A DNA stretch of 64,000 bases from Lachnospiraceae bacterium (GCA_902363825.1 CABJBK010000002.1:258230-322229); one strand, 5' to 3'. Numbered from the stretch's first letter, positions 34,693-44,842 are shown. Program-made: numbers and translations. Notes: generated from the letters alone by a model not told the origin.

Positions 34693-36087
34693 CTATATTA
34701 TGTGATTTATGCTTTTTTCTTCTTTTGCCCTGCGGTTTTCCTTCCAGAGTTCATCCGCCTTTTTCTCCCAGCGCTCTGCGTAAGGCGTTGTCTTGTTGCA
34801 CAGATCATCCACCGGCTCCGGTGAAGTCATATCCGTAGACTTTGCCCCGCTCTCGTGAACCATCTTGCGCAGACGTTCCGGATTTTCAAGCATTGGACAG
34901 GGACGAAGCATGTTGTCATTAAACGGCATATTGTTGTGGTACTGCATAAAGAGCGGCTGTTGTAAACATTCCAACAAACTCTTTTCCTTGATATTTGCGC
35001 CGGAATAATGGATAAATACACACGGTTCCACATCCCCGTTCGGGTTGATATGCAGATAGTTCTTTCCGCCTGCGATACAGCCGCCTACGAACTCCGCATC
35101 GTTCTGGAAATCCATTGCGAAGATCTGCTTTCCAGTCTTCATGCCACGAATCTCACGCACTCTGTGATACATATATTCTCTCTGCTCATTGCTCGGCAAC
35201 AGATCGAGCGCGGCGTCATTTCCAACCGGCATATAGTGGAAATACCAGGCAAGACGACATCCCTTTTCGATCAGCATGTCAAGGAATTCATCCGAAGTGA
35301 CCACTTCTATATTCTTGCTGGTATAGCAGATGGATACTCCGTATAAGAGGCCGTTCGCCTTCATGATGTCCATGGCATGCATAACCTTTTGAAAGACTCC
35401 TTCGCCGCGTCTTCCGTCGTTGGTCTCCTCATAGCCTTCCACACTCAGTGCAAACGAGATATTTCCGACTTTTTTTACTTTCCTGCAGAACTCCTCATCG
35501 ATCAGTGTTCCGTTGGTAAAGATATGGAACGCGCAGTCATTATGCTTTTCCGCCAGTTTTACAATGTCATCCTTACGCACCAGCGGCTCTCCGCCTGTCA
35601 TAACATAGAAATGAATGCCAAGTTCTTTTCCCTGTGTGATGATATCGTCCAGCTGGTCAAAGGTCAGCGACATCTGATGTCCGTATTCTGCCGCCCAGCA
35701 TCCGGTGCAGTGCAGATTACAGGCACTGGTCGGATCCATGAGAATCGCCCACGGTACATTGCACTGATATTTTTCCCGCATCTCCTTGACACGTTTCATT
35801 CCCGCAAGTCCGGCTTCATAGCCGAGATTCAGCACATGCATCTTTACGATGTTCGGATCCAGCTCGTCCAGTGATTTATACATGAACTGCATCCACTTCT
35901 CTTCCGGATGTGAAAACAGTTCCCTCGCATTGTCAAATACATAATCCGGGTAGGAACCGCCCATGATCTTCTGTGCCATATCCACCAGTTTTAACAGGTT
36001 CGTCTCGCGGTCCTTGTTAATATATTTCATTGCTCCATCAATCGTTACTTCAAATGTTTTTCTGGTAATCGCATGTTTGATACCCAT
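34693..36087 (-). CDS. radical SAM protein
   Basis: A 464-residue enzyme. The [4Fe-4S]-SAM motif is CNLHCTGCWAAEYG near residue 123, and MTGGEPLVRKDDI follows. C-terminal Cys residues in GGCIAGGKNYLHINPNGDVEPCVF and RPCPMLENP suggest a SPASM-like auxiliary cluster. A helical N-terminal domain (GAMKYINKDRETNLLKLVDM) precedes the barrel. The family is common in Clostridia next to lipid or envelope genes, but the substrate is not known to me. It is downstream of the acylphosphatase gene with 26 bases between, and has its own terminator. Confidence 0.85.
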   Translation of the reverse strand: MGIKHAITRKTFEVTIDGAMKYINKDRETNLLKLVDMAQKIMGGSYPDYVFDNARELFSHPEEKWMQFMYKSLDELDPNIVKMHVLNLGYEAGLAGMKRVKEMREKYQCNVPWAILMDPTSACNLHCTGCWAAEYGHQMSLTFDQLDDIITQGKELGIHFYVMTGGEPLVRKDDIVKLAEKHNDCAFHIFTNGTLIDEEFCRKVKKVGNISFALSVEGYEETNDGRRGEGVFQKVMHAMDIMKANGLLYGVSICYTSKNIEVVTSDEFLDMLIEKGCRLAWYFHYMPVGNDAALDLLPSNEQREYMYHRVREIRGMKTGKQIFAMDFQNDAEFVGGCIAGGKNYLHINPNGDVEPCVFIHYSGANIKEKSLLECLQQPLFMQYHNNMPFNDNMLRPCPMLENPERLRKMVHESGAKSTDMTSPEPVDDLCNKTTPYAERWEKKADELWKENRRAKEEKSINHII

Positions 36088-36113
36088 TTTCTCAATCCTC
36101 CAGCTGTTATTCT

Positions 36114-36389
36114 TTAGTAATAATCCAGGATCCGAAAATCCTGTTCTGATACCGGTTCCCTGTCACAGCGTTCTATTCTTGAGACAAAAATATACGAACT
36201 GTGGCAGAGTCTGTCAATATATTCCTCGATCAGTCTGTCATCTCCCTGCACTTCCAGTTCCACCGAACCGTCTTCCATATTCCGCACAGTCCCCGTAAGC
36301 TCCAGCGCGTCTGCCATGCGCTTCGCGCGATACCTGAAACCCACGCCCTGTACTCTGCCGTATACATTCAGATGTTGCCGTATCTCCAT
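36114..36389 (-). CDS. acyP: acylphosphatase
   Basis: A 91-residue enzyme that hydrolyses acyl phosphates. The phosphate loop VYGRVQGVGFRYRAKRMADAL holds the catalytic Arg, and GTVRNMEDGSVELEVQGDD has the catalytic Asn. Size is standard. It precedes the radical SAM gene on the same strand. Confidence 0.95.
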   Translation of the reverse strand: MEIRQHLNVYGRVQGVGFRYRAKRMADALELTGTVRNMEDGSVELEVQGDDRLIEEYIDRLCHSSYIFVSRIERCDREPVSEQDFRILDYY

Positions 36390-36458
36390 AGCCTACCTTC
36401 CTTCGTCTGAAAATTTACATAATATACTATATCATCTTTTTTTTCGCTATCAAATATA

Positions 36459-36496
36459 CAAAAGGATGGGAATGTAGCTTTCTGCCATTCCCATCC
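36459..36496 (-). terminator. terminator after the 84-residue gene
   Basis: GGATGGGAATG (36464-36474) pairs perfectly with CATTCCCATCC (36486-36496). The minus strand continues TTTTG. Confidence 0.85.
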
Positions 36497-36512
36497 AGGT
36501 GCCTGTCTTTTC

Positions 36513-36767
36513 CTATAATAAATTGGTGAGTTTGCTCATTTCCTTCGCTTTTTCCATCAGTTCATCCGCGTGTTCCATCAGATAAACCTCGAGCTGTTCT
36601 ACTTCCTCCTCGGAAAATCCCTGCTGATTTTCGATCGCGCAGTCCGGCAGGATGCCATCCGCGAAATCTCTGCCGTCCGCCCGCTCAAACCGGACGCTCA
36701 CGACCTTTTTTCCTTTCCGGTTCAAAAGTCCAGAATAAGTAAAATTGAGTGTTTCTGAAGTTCCCAT
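36513..36767 (-). CDS. small conserved hypothetical protein
   Basis: An 84-residue soluble protein that I cannot place. It has a beta-rich first half (LNFTYSGLLNRKGKKVVSVR) with a FERADGRDFADGILPDC motif, and a helical second half (GFSEEEVEQLEVYLMEHADE). It starts 14 bases after the intact debranching-enzyme gene, so it is probably cotranscribed, and ends at a strong terminator. Confidence 0.7.
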   Translation of the reverse strand: MGTSETLNFTYSGLLNRKGKKVVSVRFERADGRDFADGILPDCAIENQQGFSEEEVEQLEVYLMEHADELMEKAKEMSKLTNLL

Positions 36768-36780
36768 CTCTTTCTCCCTT

Positions 36781-38886
36781 CTAGCGCTTCTCCGCGACCA
36801 GGATCAACACGCTTCTCTGACTGATCACCGTCTTATACTCCTCTGTCATCTCTTTTAATTTCCAGGATTTCCATGCCGGGTCATATTCCGCCGCAGTGTC
36901 CACCTTGATCTTCCATACCAGACCGACCGGCAGTTCCGGAAGCGTCAGATTCAGATCTTCCCAGTAGGTATTGACCGCCACATAGACGATATCGTCTTCC
37001 TCCTGATCTTTTTTTCGTCCCGCGTACATCAGGCTGATGCAGTGTGTATCATCGCGGCATTCCGTGTTCCATGGCACATCATTGTGTACGCTGATATCCG
37101 GGAAGCCGCATCTGGATTCCTCTGTCGTCTTGCGCAGCACTGGATGTTCTTTTCGAAACCGGATCATCTCTTTCGCGAATTCGTACATCTCGCCGTACTT
37201 TTCCCTGCGGCTCCAGTCCAGCCAGGAAGTGATGTTATCCTGACAGTACGCATTATTATTTCCAAACTGCGTATTACAAAATTCATCTCCCGCCAGAAAC
37301 ATGACCGCACCATGGCTGCACATCAGTGCCGCAAACGCGTTTTTGCACATACGGAGCCGCAGCGCGTTTACCGCCGGATCGTCTGTCTCGCCTTCCACGC
37401 CACAGTTCCAGCTGCGATTGTTGCTCTCTCCGTCCTCGTTGTTCCAGCCGTTTTTTTCATTGTGCTTTGTGTTATAGGAATACATATCATAGAGCGTAAA
37501 TCCGTCATGGCAGTTTATGAAATTGACGGTAGCGTTTTCTCCACGGTATTTGGGGTCGTAGAGGTCTTTTGACCCGCTCATGCGCGCGATCGCCGCACCT
37601 GCATATCCGTTATCGCCTTTTAAGAAGCTTCGCATATCATCGCGGTACCTTCCGTTCCATTCCGCCCAGCGGTTCCAGGACGGGAAGCTTCCCACCTGAT
37701 ACAGTCCGCCCGCATCCCATGCTTCCGCGATCAGTTTTACTTTTCCAAGGATCGGATCAAAAGCAAGGCTCTGTAACAATGGCGGATCACTCATCGGAGA
37801 GCCGTCTTCATTTCTTCCGAGGATGGATGCCAGATCAAACCGGAAGCCGTCCACCCGGTAATTGATCGTCCAGTAACGCAGACACTCCAGGATCATCTGC
37901 TGTACAATCGGCTGATTGCAGTTTAGTACATTGCCACAGCCGCTGAAATTGTAATAATGTCCATCCGGGGTCAGCATGTAGTAAATGTTGTTGTCGATCC
38001 CTTTAAACGAGAAAAACGGTCCCTTTTCGTTTCCCTCCGCCGTATGGTTAAATACGACATCCAGAATCACTTCGATCCCGTTCTGGTTCAGCTCACGGAT
38101 CAGCTTTTTTAATTCCAGTCCCTCGCGGTTATGCGAATCCATCGAAGAGTAGGAAGTATTCGGGGCGAAAAAGCACACCGGGCTGTACCCCCAGTAATTA
38201 TAAAGCTGTTTTCCATCCACCACGCGGGAATCTTCCATCTCGTCAAACTCAAACACCGGCATCAGTTCCACCGCATTGACCCCAAGGCTCAACAGGTACG
38301 GTATCTTTTCCCGGATCCCGGCAAAAGTTCCCTTGTTTTTTACTCTGGACGATTTATCCTCGGTAAATCCGCGGACATGCGCCTCATAGATGATCAGATC
38401 GTCAAACGGTATCTGCGGCTGTTTTGTCTTGCCCCAGTCATACTCACTGCGCACTACTCTCGCTTTATAGAAAAATCCCTCATCCTGTTTTTCTCCCCAG
38501 AGCCGCTGTCCCGCAACTGCTCTCGCGTATGGATCCAGGATAAATTTTCGCTTGTCAAAGATCAGCCCTTTCTTCGGATCAAACGGTCCGTCGAACTGGT
38601 ACGCATATTCAAGCTCCGAAATATTTAAGTCGTACACGATCATCGAATAGGTATTTCCGATGCGGTAGTCCTCCGGAAACGGGATAAGCGCATACGGTTC
38701 GTCCTCCCTGTTATGGAATAACACAAGTGTGCAGGCGGTCGCCTGGAAGGAATGTACGGTAAAATTCACCCCGACACCTCCCGGTATTTCAAACGCGCCG
38801 TTAAAATTATAGTATCCAGGTCTTACCTGAAATCCGTTTATCACATCCGTTGGATGCTGTAATAACTGTTTTCTGCTTTCGTCCAT
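36781..38886 (-). CDS. glgX: glycogen debranching enzyme, GlgX/isoamylase type (GH13)
   Basis: A 701-residue enzyme that hydrolyses alpha-1,6 branch points in glycogen or related glucans. The N-terminal CBM48-like domain (GGVGVNFTVHSFQATACTLV) precedes a GH13 barrel. Catalytic motifs are intact: LDVVFNHTAEGN, GFRFDLAS with nucleophile D351, IAEAWDAGG with acid/base E388, and INCHDGFTLYD with D461. LAGDEFCNTQFGNNNAYCQD follows. The degenerate GH13 protein at 8.5-10.4 kb is a clear paralogue. No glycogen-synthesis genes are adjacent. The small gene downstream is probably in the same message. Confidence 0.93.
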   Translation of the reverse strand: MDESRKQLLQHPTDVINGFQVRPGYYNFNGAFEIPGGVGVNFTVHSFQATACTLVLFHNREDEPYALIPFPEDYRIGNTYSMIVYDLNISELEYAYQFDGPFDPKKGLIFDKRKFILDPYARAVAGQRLWGEKQDEGFFYKARVVRSEYDWGKTKQPQIPFDDLIIYEAHVRGFTEDKSSRVKNKGTFAGIREKIPYLLSLGVNAVELMPVFEFDEMEDSRVVDGKQLYNYWGYSPVCFFAPNTSYSSMDSHNREGLELKKLIRELNQNGIEVILDVVFNHTAEGNEKGPFFSFKGIDNNIYYMLTPDGHYYNFSGCGNVLNCNQPIVQQMILECLRYWTINYRVDGFRFDLASILGRNEDGSPMSDPPLLQSLAFDPILGKVKLIAEAWDAGGLYQVGSFPSWNRWAEWNGRYRDDMRSFLKGDNGYAGAAIARMSGSKDLYDPKYRGENATVNFINCHDGFTLYDMYSYNTKHNEKNGWNNEDGESNNRSWNCGVEGETDDPAVNALRLRMCKNAFAALMCSHGAVMFLAGDEFCNTQFGNNNAYCQDNITSWLDWSRREKYGEMYEFAKEMIRFRKEHPVLRKTTEESRCGFPDISVHNDVPWNTECRDDTHCISLMYAGRKKDQEEDDIVYVAVNTYWEDLNLTLPELPVGLVWKIKVDTAAEYDPAWKSWKLKEMTEEYKTVISQRSVLILVAEKR

Positions 38887-38931
38887 AGTCCCTCTCCCTT
38901 CCTTCTTTTCCCCTGCTTTGTTCCAAAAAGA

Positions 38932-39714
38932 TCATTTCCGCAGCCGGTACATATGATCCAGCGGGCCATTACCATGGCCGAGATCAAGTCCCGCCGCGAT
39001 CGCTCCGGTCAGATATTCCTTTGCGCGTCGAACCGCCTCCTTCAGCAAAAAGCCCTCCGCCAGTCCGCAGGCGATCGCTGAAGATAACGTACATCCGGTT
39101 CCATGTGTGTTTGTATTATCGAGCCGCGTCCCCGGAAACCAGACGCCCTCTTTTCCCGTAAAAAGGTAATCATCCGCGCCGGTATCCGCGTGTCCGCCTT
39201 TGATCAGCACTGCGGTATGGTACTTTTTCGCAAGTGATGCTGCAGCCTGTTCCACTTCTTTTTTATCGCGGATCTCCTCACCCAACAGCCGTGCCGCCTC
39301 CGGTATATTCGGAGTGATCAGCGCAGCCTCCGCAAACAATTCCAAAAAGAAATCCCCGCTCGCGTCCCCGGAAAGTTTCCTGCCGCTGGTCGCTGCCATA
39401 ACCGGATCCACGACTACCTGCGTGATCTTTTGCTCCTTTAATGCTGCTGCGATCACAAGAAGCTGTTCCTTATCCGGGATCATTCCGATCTTGACTGCAT
39501 CCGGTCTGATGTCAGAAATGACACTATCCAGCTGTTCCTTCAAAAACGCGGCCGGCACCGGCATCACATCCGATACGCCAAGGGTATTCTGCGCCGTTAA
39601 GGCAGTGATCACACTCATCCCATACAATCCATGCGCGGCAATGGTCTTTAGATCCGCCTGTATTCCGGCTCCCCCGCTGCAGTCACTTCCCGCGATCGTA
39701 AGTACCGTTTTCAT
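38932..39714 (-). CDS. thiD: hydroxymethylpyrimidine/phosphomethylpyrimidine kinase
   Basis: A 260-residue ribokinase-fold enzyme phosphorylating HMP and HMP-P for thiamine synthesis. [47 protein letters not shown], and the anion-hole/catalytic [20 protein letters not shown] are all present. It overlaps thiE by four bases. No TPP riboswitch is recognisable upstream of the pair. Confidence 0.96.
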   Translation of the reverse strand: MKTVLTIAGSDCSGGAGIQADLKTIAAHGLYGMSVITALTAQNTLGVSDVMPVPAAFLKEQLDSVISDIRPDAVKIGMIPDKEQLLVIAAALKEQKITQVVVDPVMAATSGRKLSGDASGDFFLELFAEAALITPNIPEAARLLGEEIRDKKEVEQAAASLAKKYHTAVLIKGGHADTGADDYLFTGKEGVWFPGTRLDNTNTHGTGCTLSSAIACGLAEGFLLKEAVRRAKEYLTGAIAAGLDLGHGNGPLDHMYRLRK

Positions 39715-40352
39715 GCCTCTTTTAACTCCTTTACGCGCCCTGCCAGTTCTTCTGCCGCTGATGCGATATTTTCTGCCGCGATCACTGCGGAAACGACCGC
39801 AACCCCGTCAATTCCGGTTTCTTTCAACTCTTCCACATTGTCAGCCTTGATCCCCCCGATCGCAACGATCGGGATCGCAACCGCCGCGCGGATCCTCTTT
39901 AATTCTTCCTTTGAAGTCACTTTTGCGTCCTGCTTGGTTCCGGTTACAAACATTGCTCCGACACCGAGATAATCCGCACCATCCGCTTCTGCCTTTCTTG
40001 CCTGCTCTACAGTTCTTGCGGATACCCCGATGATCTTATCCGGTCCGAGCAGTCTTCTCGCCTCCGCCGCCGGAATATCACTCTGTCCTACATGGACACC
40101 GTCGGCATCCACCGCAAGCGCAATGTCCACACGGTCATTGATGATAAGCGGCACCCCCGCCTGATCGGTGATTTTTTTTACTCTCTGCGCAGTCTCAAAA
40201 AATTCTTTTGCCGAGCAGTTCTTTTCGCGCAGCTGTACCATCGTCACCCCGCCAAGCAGTGCCTGGCGCACCGCGTCTTCCACTGTATCTGCCCGCATCA
40301 GATCACGGTCTGTACAGAGATACAGCGTATAATCCACATCACTTTTTTTCAT
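39711..40352 (-). CDS. thiE: thiamine-phosphate synthase
   Basis: A 213-residue TIM-barrel enzyme joining HMP-PP and thiazole phosphate. Motifs are [68 protein letters not shown] and [15 protein letters not shown]. It is first in thiE-thiD, whose ends overlap. Without thiC, thiG or thiM nearby this pair suggests salvage of precursors, or that the rest is elsewhere. Confidence 0.96.
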   Translation of the reverse strand: MKKSDVDYTLYLCTDRDLMRADTVEDAVRQALLGGVTMVQLREKNCSAKEFFETAQRVKKITDQAGVPLIINDRVDIALAVDADGVHVGQSDIPAAEARRLLGPDKIIGVSARTVEQARKAEADGADYLGVGAMFVTGTKQDAKVTSKEELKRIRAAVAIPIVAIGGIKADNVEELKETGIDGVAVVSAVIAAENIASAAEELAGRVKELKEA

Positions 40353-40404
40353 CGTTCTCTCCTTTTGTCCTTCCCTGTTGCCGGTTTTCCCGTCGCCATT
40401 ACAG

Positions 40405-40447
40405 AAGACGGCTTACGTCATGCATCCTAACGTAAGCCGTCTTTTTG
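40405..40447. terminator. hairpin between thiE and the 88-residue gene
   Basis: GACGGCTTACG (40407-40417) and CGTAAGCCGTC (40431-40441) form an 11-bp stem with CTTTTTG on the plus strand. On the minus strand the T tract is weak, so efficiency for the upstream gene is uncertain. Confidence 0.6.
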
Positions 40448-40462
40448 TTTTCCAAAGAAATC

Positions 40463-40729
40463 TTACGAAACCGATCCGTTCTTTTTGTTATGTTCACGCT
40501 TCTGTTCATTTAATCGCTGAATCAGTGATTCAAACATTTCGTCCTCGTCCGGTTTCTTTTTTTCTTCTTCTTCCTTTTCTGCCGCTATATGCGCCTCTTC
40601 GTTGATCTGTAATGTGTGTGTCGCCTGATGGTACTGAACCCTTCCATCATCCTCCACCTCATTGTCCTGTTCTGGTTTTATTGCCTTATTTAATTCCGCG
40701 ATCAGCTGACTCTTTAATTCTTCCTTCAC
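40463..40729 (-). CDS. small charged hypothetical protein
   Basis: An 88-residue hydrophilic protein: MKEELKSQLIAELNKAIKPE, then YHQATHTLQINEEAHI and a Lys/Glu-rich helix (EKEEEEKKKPDEDEMFESLI) ending in QKREHNKKNGSVS. No family is recognised and it looks partly disordered. It follows the PfkB-fold gene by 15 bases and is likely cotranscribed. Confidence 0.65.
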   Translation of the reverse strand: MKEELKSQLIAELNKAIKPEQDNEVEDDGRVQYHQATHTLQINEEAHIAAEKEEEEKKKPDEDEMFESLIQRLNEQKREHNKKNGSVS

Positions 40730-40744
40730 ACCATTTCCTCCTTG

Positions 40745-41644
40745 TTATTTATACCGATTCCAGATCAGATCATACCACAGTTTCATCTCGTCTTCCGTCA
40801 TAAATCCTTTAGATGTACCAACATAACCGATCTTGTACGCCGCAAACATCAATGCATATTTGATTGCTTCGTGATAATTTCCGTTTTTATGATAATAATG
40901 TAAAAAGCAGGATAACAGCGCATTTCCTGCACCTACTGTATTTACCACTTCTTTGATATGGACCGCAGGATACGGTACCACCATATTGTCCGCTCTTGTA
41001 TACATCAAAAGCCCGGCTTTTCCCATTCCGAGGATTCCGCACTCCATGCTGTACTCCTCACTCATGATGCGCATCGCCTCATACGGATCGGACTTGATCT
41101 CGTCATCGCTCATATATATAATATCCGCTGCGGTCAGGAACTTCTGATCCAGCTCATTTTCCCGATCGAGTCCGTTGAAATTAACGACCAGTTTCTTTCC
41201 GCTTTCCTTGACCGGCGCAAGAAACGGCTCACAGAATTTCGTATTAGATAAGATCACGAGATCCGCTTCCGCAAGCGCTTCCGCGAAACGCGCCATATCA
41301 TACGGCACCTCTTCCATATCTTTAATATCCTCAAACGTCTGCAGTTTCCGCTCACTGTCATAAAAGATAACTGCCGACGGTGTCTGCTCTAAGCTGGCAA
41401 ACACATAACGCGGATCCAGATGTTTGGTCTGAAACAGATGGCTGTCCCGCTCTCCGATGTTAGATACCAGGGTTACATCATCCCCCAGCCATTTCAATGC
41501 ATTGGCAACATTGTATGCGTCTCCGCCGATCCCGCCAAATATCGTATCATAGCAACGTGTCACACGACTGTACTGAATCGGAAGCTGTGGCACTTTTACA
41601 ATCGTCTCTCTTTGAATAATCCCTGCTGTTAGAAATTTTCCCAT
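40745..41644 (-). CDS. PfkB-fold carbohydrate kinase-like protein, catalytic Asp replaced
   Basis: A 299-residue ribokinase-family protein with GGIGGDAYNVANALKWLG (signature 1) near residue 37 and the C-terminal signature region VVNTVGAGNALLSCFLHYY near 233. In active PfkB kinases the last motif is DTxGAGD, with the second Asp as catalytic base. Here both are Asn (N235, N241). The anion-hole GAG is retained. The protein may bind a sugar or nucleotide without phosphorylating it, or use another residue. It has a good promoter and its own small downstream gene. Confidence 0.85.
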   Translation of the reverse strand: MGKFLTAGIIQRETIVKVPQLPIQYSRVTRCYDTIFGGIGGDAYNVANALKWLGDDVTLVSNIGERDSHLFQTKHLDPRYVFASLEQTPSAVIFYDSERKLQTFEDIKDMEEVPYDMARFAEALAEADLVILSNTKFCEPFLAPVKESGKKLVVNFNGLDRENELDQKFLTAADIIYMSDDEIKSDPYEAMRIMSEEYSMECGILGMGKAGLLMYTRADNMVVPYPAVHIKEVVNTVGAGNALLSCFLHYYHKNGNYHEAIKYALMFAAYKIGYVGTSKGFMTEDEMKLWYDLIWNRYK

Positions 41645-41713
41645 AGCGCTACCTCTCTTTACTCTGTATGTAAATAAAAACCTCCGAAAAACCTATTACA
41701 TTTATATATTACA

Positions 41714-41742
41714 ATTATACAATGTACGGTCTCATTTTTCAA
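41714..41742 (-). promoter_or_regulatory. sigma-A promoter of the PfkB-like gene
   Basis: TTGAAA (41742-41737), 17 bases, TATAAT (41719-41714). The 5' leader is about 65 bases. Confidence 0.7.
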
Positions 41743-41796
41743 TTTATTTTACAGTTTTGTACCACAACGGCGTCCATTTTTCTCGTCACTATTACG

Positions 41797-41839
41797 CAAA
41801 AGTGCCCTTCCGGAAACTTCTGTCTCCAAAAGGGCACTT
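41797..41839 (-). terminator. terminator after the chemoreceptor gene
   Basis: AAGTGCCCTT (41800-41809) pairs with AAGGGCACTT (41830-41839), then TTTTG on the minus strand, 21 bases past the stop. Confidence 0.85.
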
Positions 41840-41859
41840 GGTAAAGATCCTATAAATGT

Positions 41860-43584
41860 TTATGCTTTTTTCAGCTTGAACTGCTGTACCAGATCACTTA
41901 AGGAATCGGATTCCGCAGAAAGCTCTTCACTTGTTGCGGATGATTCTTCCGCGATCGCTGCATTGCTCTGCACAACTTCAGAAATCTGGTTTACACCGCC
42001 TTCTGCCTGTTTCATCTGCCCTGCCTGCGTCTCAGATAACTGCTCCAGCTGGTTGGACTTTTCTGCCACTTCGTTGATACCGCTTACCAGTTCCGCGATC
42101 GTTGCGGATGTCTTCTCTACTGCGCGGTTTCCATTTTCAATCTCTTCGATGGATTTCATGATCAGCTCTCTGGTATTAACCGCGGACTGTGCGCTTTCGT
42201 CTGCCAGCTTACCGATCTGAGTAGCAACAACCGCGAAGCCTTTTCCTGCTTCTCCGGCTCTCGCTGCTTCGATCGACGCGTTAAGCGCAAGCAGGTTGGT
42301 CTGCTCTGCGATCTTTTCGATCTCGCCGATGATGCTCTCGATCTGCTGTGACATTTCGCTCATCTGCTGCATGGAATTGGTAACATTGTGCATTTCCTGC
42401 TGTGTCCGGTCTGCTTCCTTCGCGTATTTTACGGAAAGCTCGTAAGATTCCTTCGCGCTTTCATGCGTATGATTTACACCTTCTGTGATCGTTGCGATGG
42501 ATGCTAACAGTTCTTCTACCGCACCTGCCTGATCGGTGGATCCTTCTGCAAGGTTCTGGGAACCTTCCGCAAGGTTTGCCGCTCCTGCGGATACCTGGGA
42601 AGCTGCCTCCTCGATACGGCGCATGGTCTGGTTCATATCCTCATTCATAACATGGATTGCTTCATTCATGGAAGCAAAATCGCCAAGGTATTTTTCCGGG
42701 ATTTCGGAAACACCGGTATAGTCGTTTCTCGCCATCAGTTCCATACGACGGTTTACATCCTTGATGATCAGAGCCAGGTTTGCTGCCATCTCTTTTGCGA
42801 CATCTACCATATCAGAAACTTCATCTTTGTTATCCATTTCCGGGAACTCTCCGGCAAGATCACCTTCCGCAAACGTCTTTAAACGTGCGCTCAGACGATC
42901 CAACGGAGTTACGATATTGACTGCAAGGGTATCTCCCATTTTTTTCGCAATGTTAAACGCAAATACAATAATCGCGATAACAATGACCAGTAAAACGATC
43001 ATCACAATATTTAATGTCTTCTCTAACCGGTCACCCGCTTCGGTATTGGCGTTCATCAGATCAACCATATCCTGATAAAGTGACTCATACTTCGGTGCCA
43101 GATCATCCTGTGCCATCTGCTGCGCGTCTGCTCTCGAATCCTTGTCAGACACGTCTTTTCCCATATCAACGATCTGGTCAGCAACCGTAAAATATGCATC
43201 CAGGTCATTTACGATCTGGTCGTAAACGGTCTGTTCTGCCTTTGTAGATACCGTTTTCTTTACTGTATCCACATATTCCTGGCACGCCTGCTTTTTCGTG
43301 CTATATGCGTCATAACAACTGTCCACCAGATCCTGATCATCATATCCGATGACCGCACGCAGGTTACTTCTCGTATCCGCGAATGTGATCATCATCTTTC
43401 CGATGTCACCCTGTGAAAATCCATAATTATTCAACGCATAATCATAGCGGTTTCCCACTACGAGCATCGCAACTGCTCCGATAACACCGGAGATACTGAC
43501 AATCAGGGCGATTGAAAGTATAGCCGATGAGATTCTTTCCCGCAGCTGCTTTTTGTTCAGTTTTTCCATTATCTTTTGCAGCAT
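41860..43584 (-). CDS. methyl-accepting chemotaxis protein
   Basis: A 574-residue transmembrane receptor. Helix 1 ([20 protein letters not shown]) and helix 2 ([20 protein letters not shown], near residue 192) flank a periplasmic-side four-helix sensor domain. A HAMP region ([20 protein letters not shown]) and a signalling hairpin with [20 protein letters not shown] follow. Ligand is unknown. No che or flagellar genes are in the window. Its promoter looks sigma-A type rather than sigma-D. Confidence 0.93.
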   Translation of the reverse strand: MLQKIMEKLNKKQLRERISSAILSIALIVSISGVIGAVAMLVVGNRYDYALNNYGFSQGDIGKMMITFADTRSNLRAVIGYDDQDLVDSCYDAYSTKKQACQEYVDTVKKTVSTKAEQTVYDQIVNDLDAYFTVADQIVDMGKDVSDKDSRADAQQMAQDDLAPKYESLYQDMVDLMNANTEAGDRLEKTLNIVMIVLLVIVIAIIVFAFNIAKKMGDTLAVNIVTPLDRLSARLKTFAEGDLAGEFPEMDNKDEVSDMVDVAKEMAANLALIIKDVNRRMELMARNDYTGVSEIPEKYLGDFASMNEAIHVMNEDMNQTMRRIEEAASQVSAGAANLAEGSQNLAEGSTDQAGAVEELLASIATITEGVNHTHESAKESYELSVKYAKEADRTQQEMHNVTNSMQQMSEMSQQIESIIGEIEKIAEQTNLLALNASIEAARAGEAGKGFAVVATQIGKLADESAQSAVNTRELIMKSIEEIENGNRAVEKTSATIAELVSGINEVAEKSNQLEQLSETQAGQMKQAEGGVNQISEVVQSNAAIAEESSATSEELSAESDSLSDLVQQFKLKKA

Positions 43585-43618
43585 ATTATTTCCTCCTCAT
43601 GCAAAATTTTCTACTCAA

Positions 43619-43647
43619 ATTTTATCACCTGAGCGCTGTTTTTTCAA
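43619..43647 (-). promoter_or_regulatory. sigma-A promoter of the chemoreceptor gene
   Basis: TTGAAA (43647-43642), 17 bases, TAAAAT (43624-43619), 35 bases before the ATG. Confidence 0.6.
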
Positions 43648-43765
43648 GTATCTTCTCATTTTTTACGGTATCAAAATGTCTGTGTATGGGAAAGAGAACA
43701 CCCCGGAAAATTTATTCAAAATTTTTGCATAATTTACATGCGACCACCTCTCCCGCCGTCCTTAC

Positions 43766-43800
43766 AAAAATAAGGGCATGCAAAATATCTGCATACCCTT
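43766..43800 (-). terminator. terminator after rubrerythrin
   Basis: AAGGGCATGCA (43772-43782) and TGCATACCCTT (43790-43800) pair with one mismatch; TTATTTTTG follows on the minus strand. Confidence 0.8.
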
Positions 43801-43836
43801 GAAATTCTGTATTTTTTTATTTTTCTGTACTTCTTC

Positions 43837-44379
43837 TTATCCGAAGTATCTCTTTAACAGGCCTTCGAAAGCTTTTCCGTGTCGAGCTTCATCGCGTGCC
43901 ATCTCATGAACGGTATCATGGATCGCGTCAAGGTTTGCCGCTTTCGCGCGTTTTGCGAGGTCTACCTTTCCTGCTGTCGCGCCGTTTTCAGCGTCTACAC
44001 GCATCTGCAGGTTCTTCTTGGTGGAATCTGTTACCACTTCACCGAGCAGTTCCGCGAATTTTGCAGCATGCTCTGCTTCTTCATAAGCAGCTTTTTCATA
44101 GTAGGAACCAACTTCCGGATAGCCTTCTCTGTACGCTACTCTCGCCATTGCAAGATACATGCCGACTTCCGAGCACTCGCCTTCAAAGTTTGCTCTGAGA
44201 TCTGCAAGAATATCTTCGCTCACACCCTTCGCAACACCTACCACATGTTCTGCAGCCCATGTTCTGTCACCTGTCTGCTCCGCAAACTTCTCTGCCGGTG
44301 CATGACAAACCGGACATTCCGCCGGTGCGCTTTCACCTTCATAAACATAACCACATACCTGACATACAAATTTCTTCAT
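43837..44379 (-). CDS. reverse rubrerythrin (rubredoxin domain at the N-terminus)
   Basis: A 180-residue peroxide-reducing non-haem iron protein. The N-terminal rubredoxin has [12 protein letters not shown] and [12 protein letters not shown]. The ferritin-like diiron domain has [33 protein letters not shown] and [15 protein letters not shown]. The domain order is reversed relative to classical rubrerythrin, as in Clostridium revRbr, an NADH-linked hydrogen peroxide reductase. It starts one base after the Fur-family gene, so it is likely in a peroxide-induced operon with its regulator. Confidence 0.93.
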   Translation of the reverse strand: MKKFVCQVCGYVYEGESAPAECPVCHAPAEKFAEQTGDRTWAAEHVVGVAKGVSEDILADLRANFEGECSEVGMYLAMARVAYREGYPEVGSYYEKAAYEEAEHAAKFAELLGEVVTDSTKKNLQMRVDAENGATAGKVDLAKRAKAANLDAIHDTVHEMARDEARHGKAFEGLLKRYFG

Positions 44380-44380
44380 T

Positions 44381-44779
44381 TTAATTGTCCTCCATTCTTT
44401 CTTTACATTCCCGGCAAATGCCGTTAAATTCTATCATGTGACAGCTGATTGTCTCACCATCTTCCTTTCGGGAAAGCTCATCGATATAATCCTGATAGGG
44501 AATCTTGCTGTCATACACCCCATTGCACTTGCGGCACCGGATATGATAATGCGGCTTCGTATTTCCATCGTAACGCACATCACTGTCGGTGATCGCCAGC
44601 TTCAAGATGATCCCGTCCTCTGCCGCCTCGGAAAGATTCCGGTAAACCGTTGACTTGCTGATATGGGATCCCATCTCCTGCAATCTCTCATATACCATGT
44701 TCGCAGTCGGATGATTCTTCATTTCACAGAGGGTATCCAAAATCATTCTTTTTTGATGTGTGTTTCTTTTCTCAGCCAT
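44381..44779 (-). CDS. perR: Fur-family repressor, PerR-like
   Basis: A 132-residue regulator: [47 protein letters not shown] (winged helix), then [14 protein letters not shown] and [10 protein letters not shown], two CxxC pairs for structural zinc. His/Asp residues for the regulatory metal fit PerR. ATG 44779 is chosen behind AAGGAG; an upstream in-frame ATG lies before the promoter. Being fused in one operon with rubrerythrin supports peroxide sensing, but a Fur or Zur role cannot be excluded. Confidence 0.88.
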   Translation of the reverse strand: MAEKRNTHQKRMILDTLCEMKNHPTANMVYERLQEMGSHISKSTVYRNLSEAAEDGIILKLAITDSDVRYDGNTKPHYHIRCRKCNGVYDSKIPYQDYIDELSRKEDGETISCHMIEFNGICRECKERMEDN

Positions 44780-44796
44780 AACTGCTCTCCTTATTA

Positions 44797-44842
44797 GGAA
44801 TGGTTCTTGATTATAGTATATCGTATTTTTCCAAATTGTCAA
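44797..44842 (-). promoter_or_regulatory. perR-rubrerythrin promoter and candidate operator
   Basis: TTGACA (44842-44837), 16 bases, TATACT (44820-44815). AAGAACCATTCC (44808-44797) lies directly downstream of the -10 and contains the inverted repeat GAA-N3-TTC. A near copy, AAGAATGATTCC, occurs on the plus strand at 44878-44889. Confidence 0.6.

Noticed and set aside
40353..40462. TPP riboswitch before thiE-thiD
   Set aside because: The 110 bases hold only a simple hairpin; the conserved CUGAGA and related THI-box elements are not seen.
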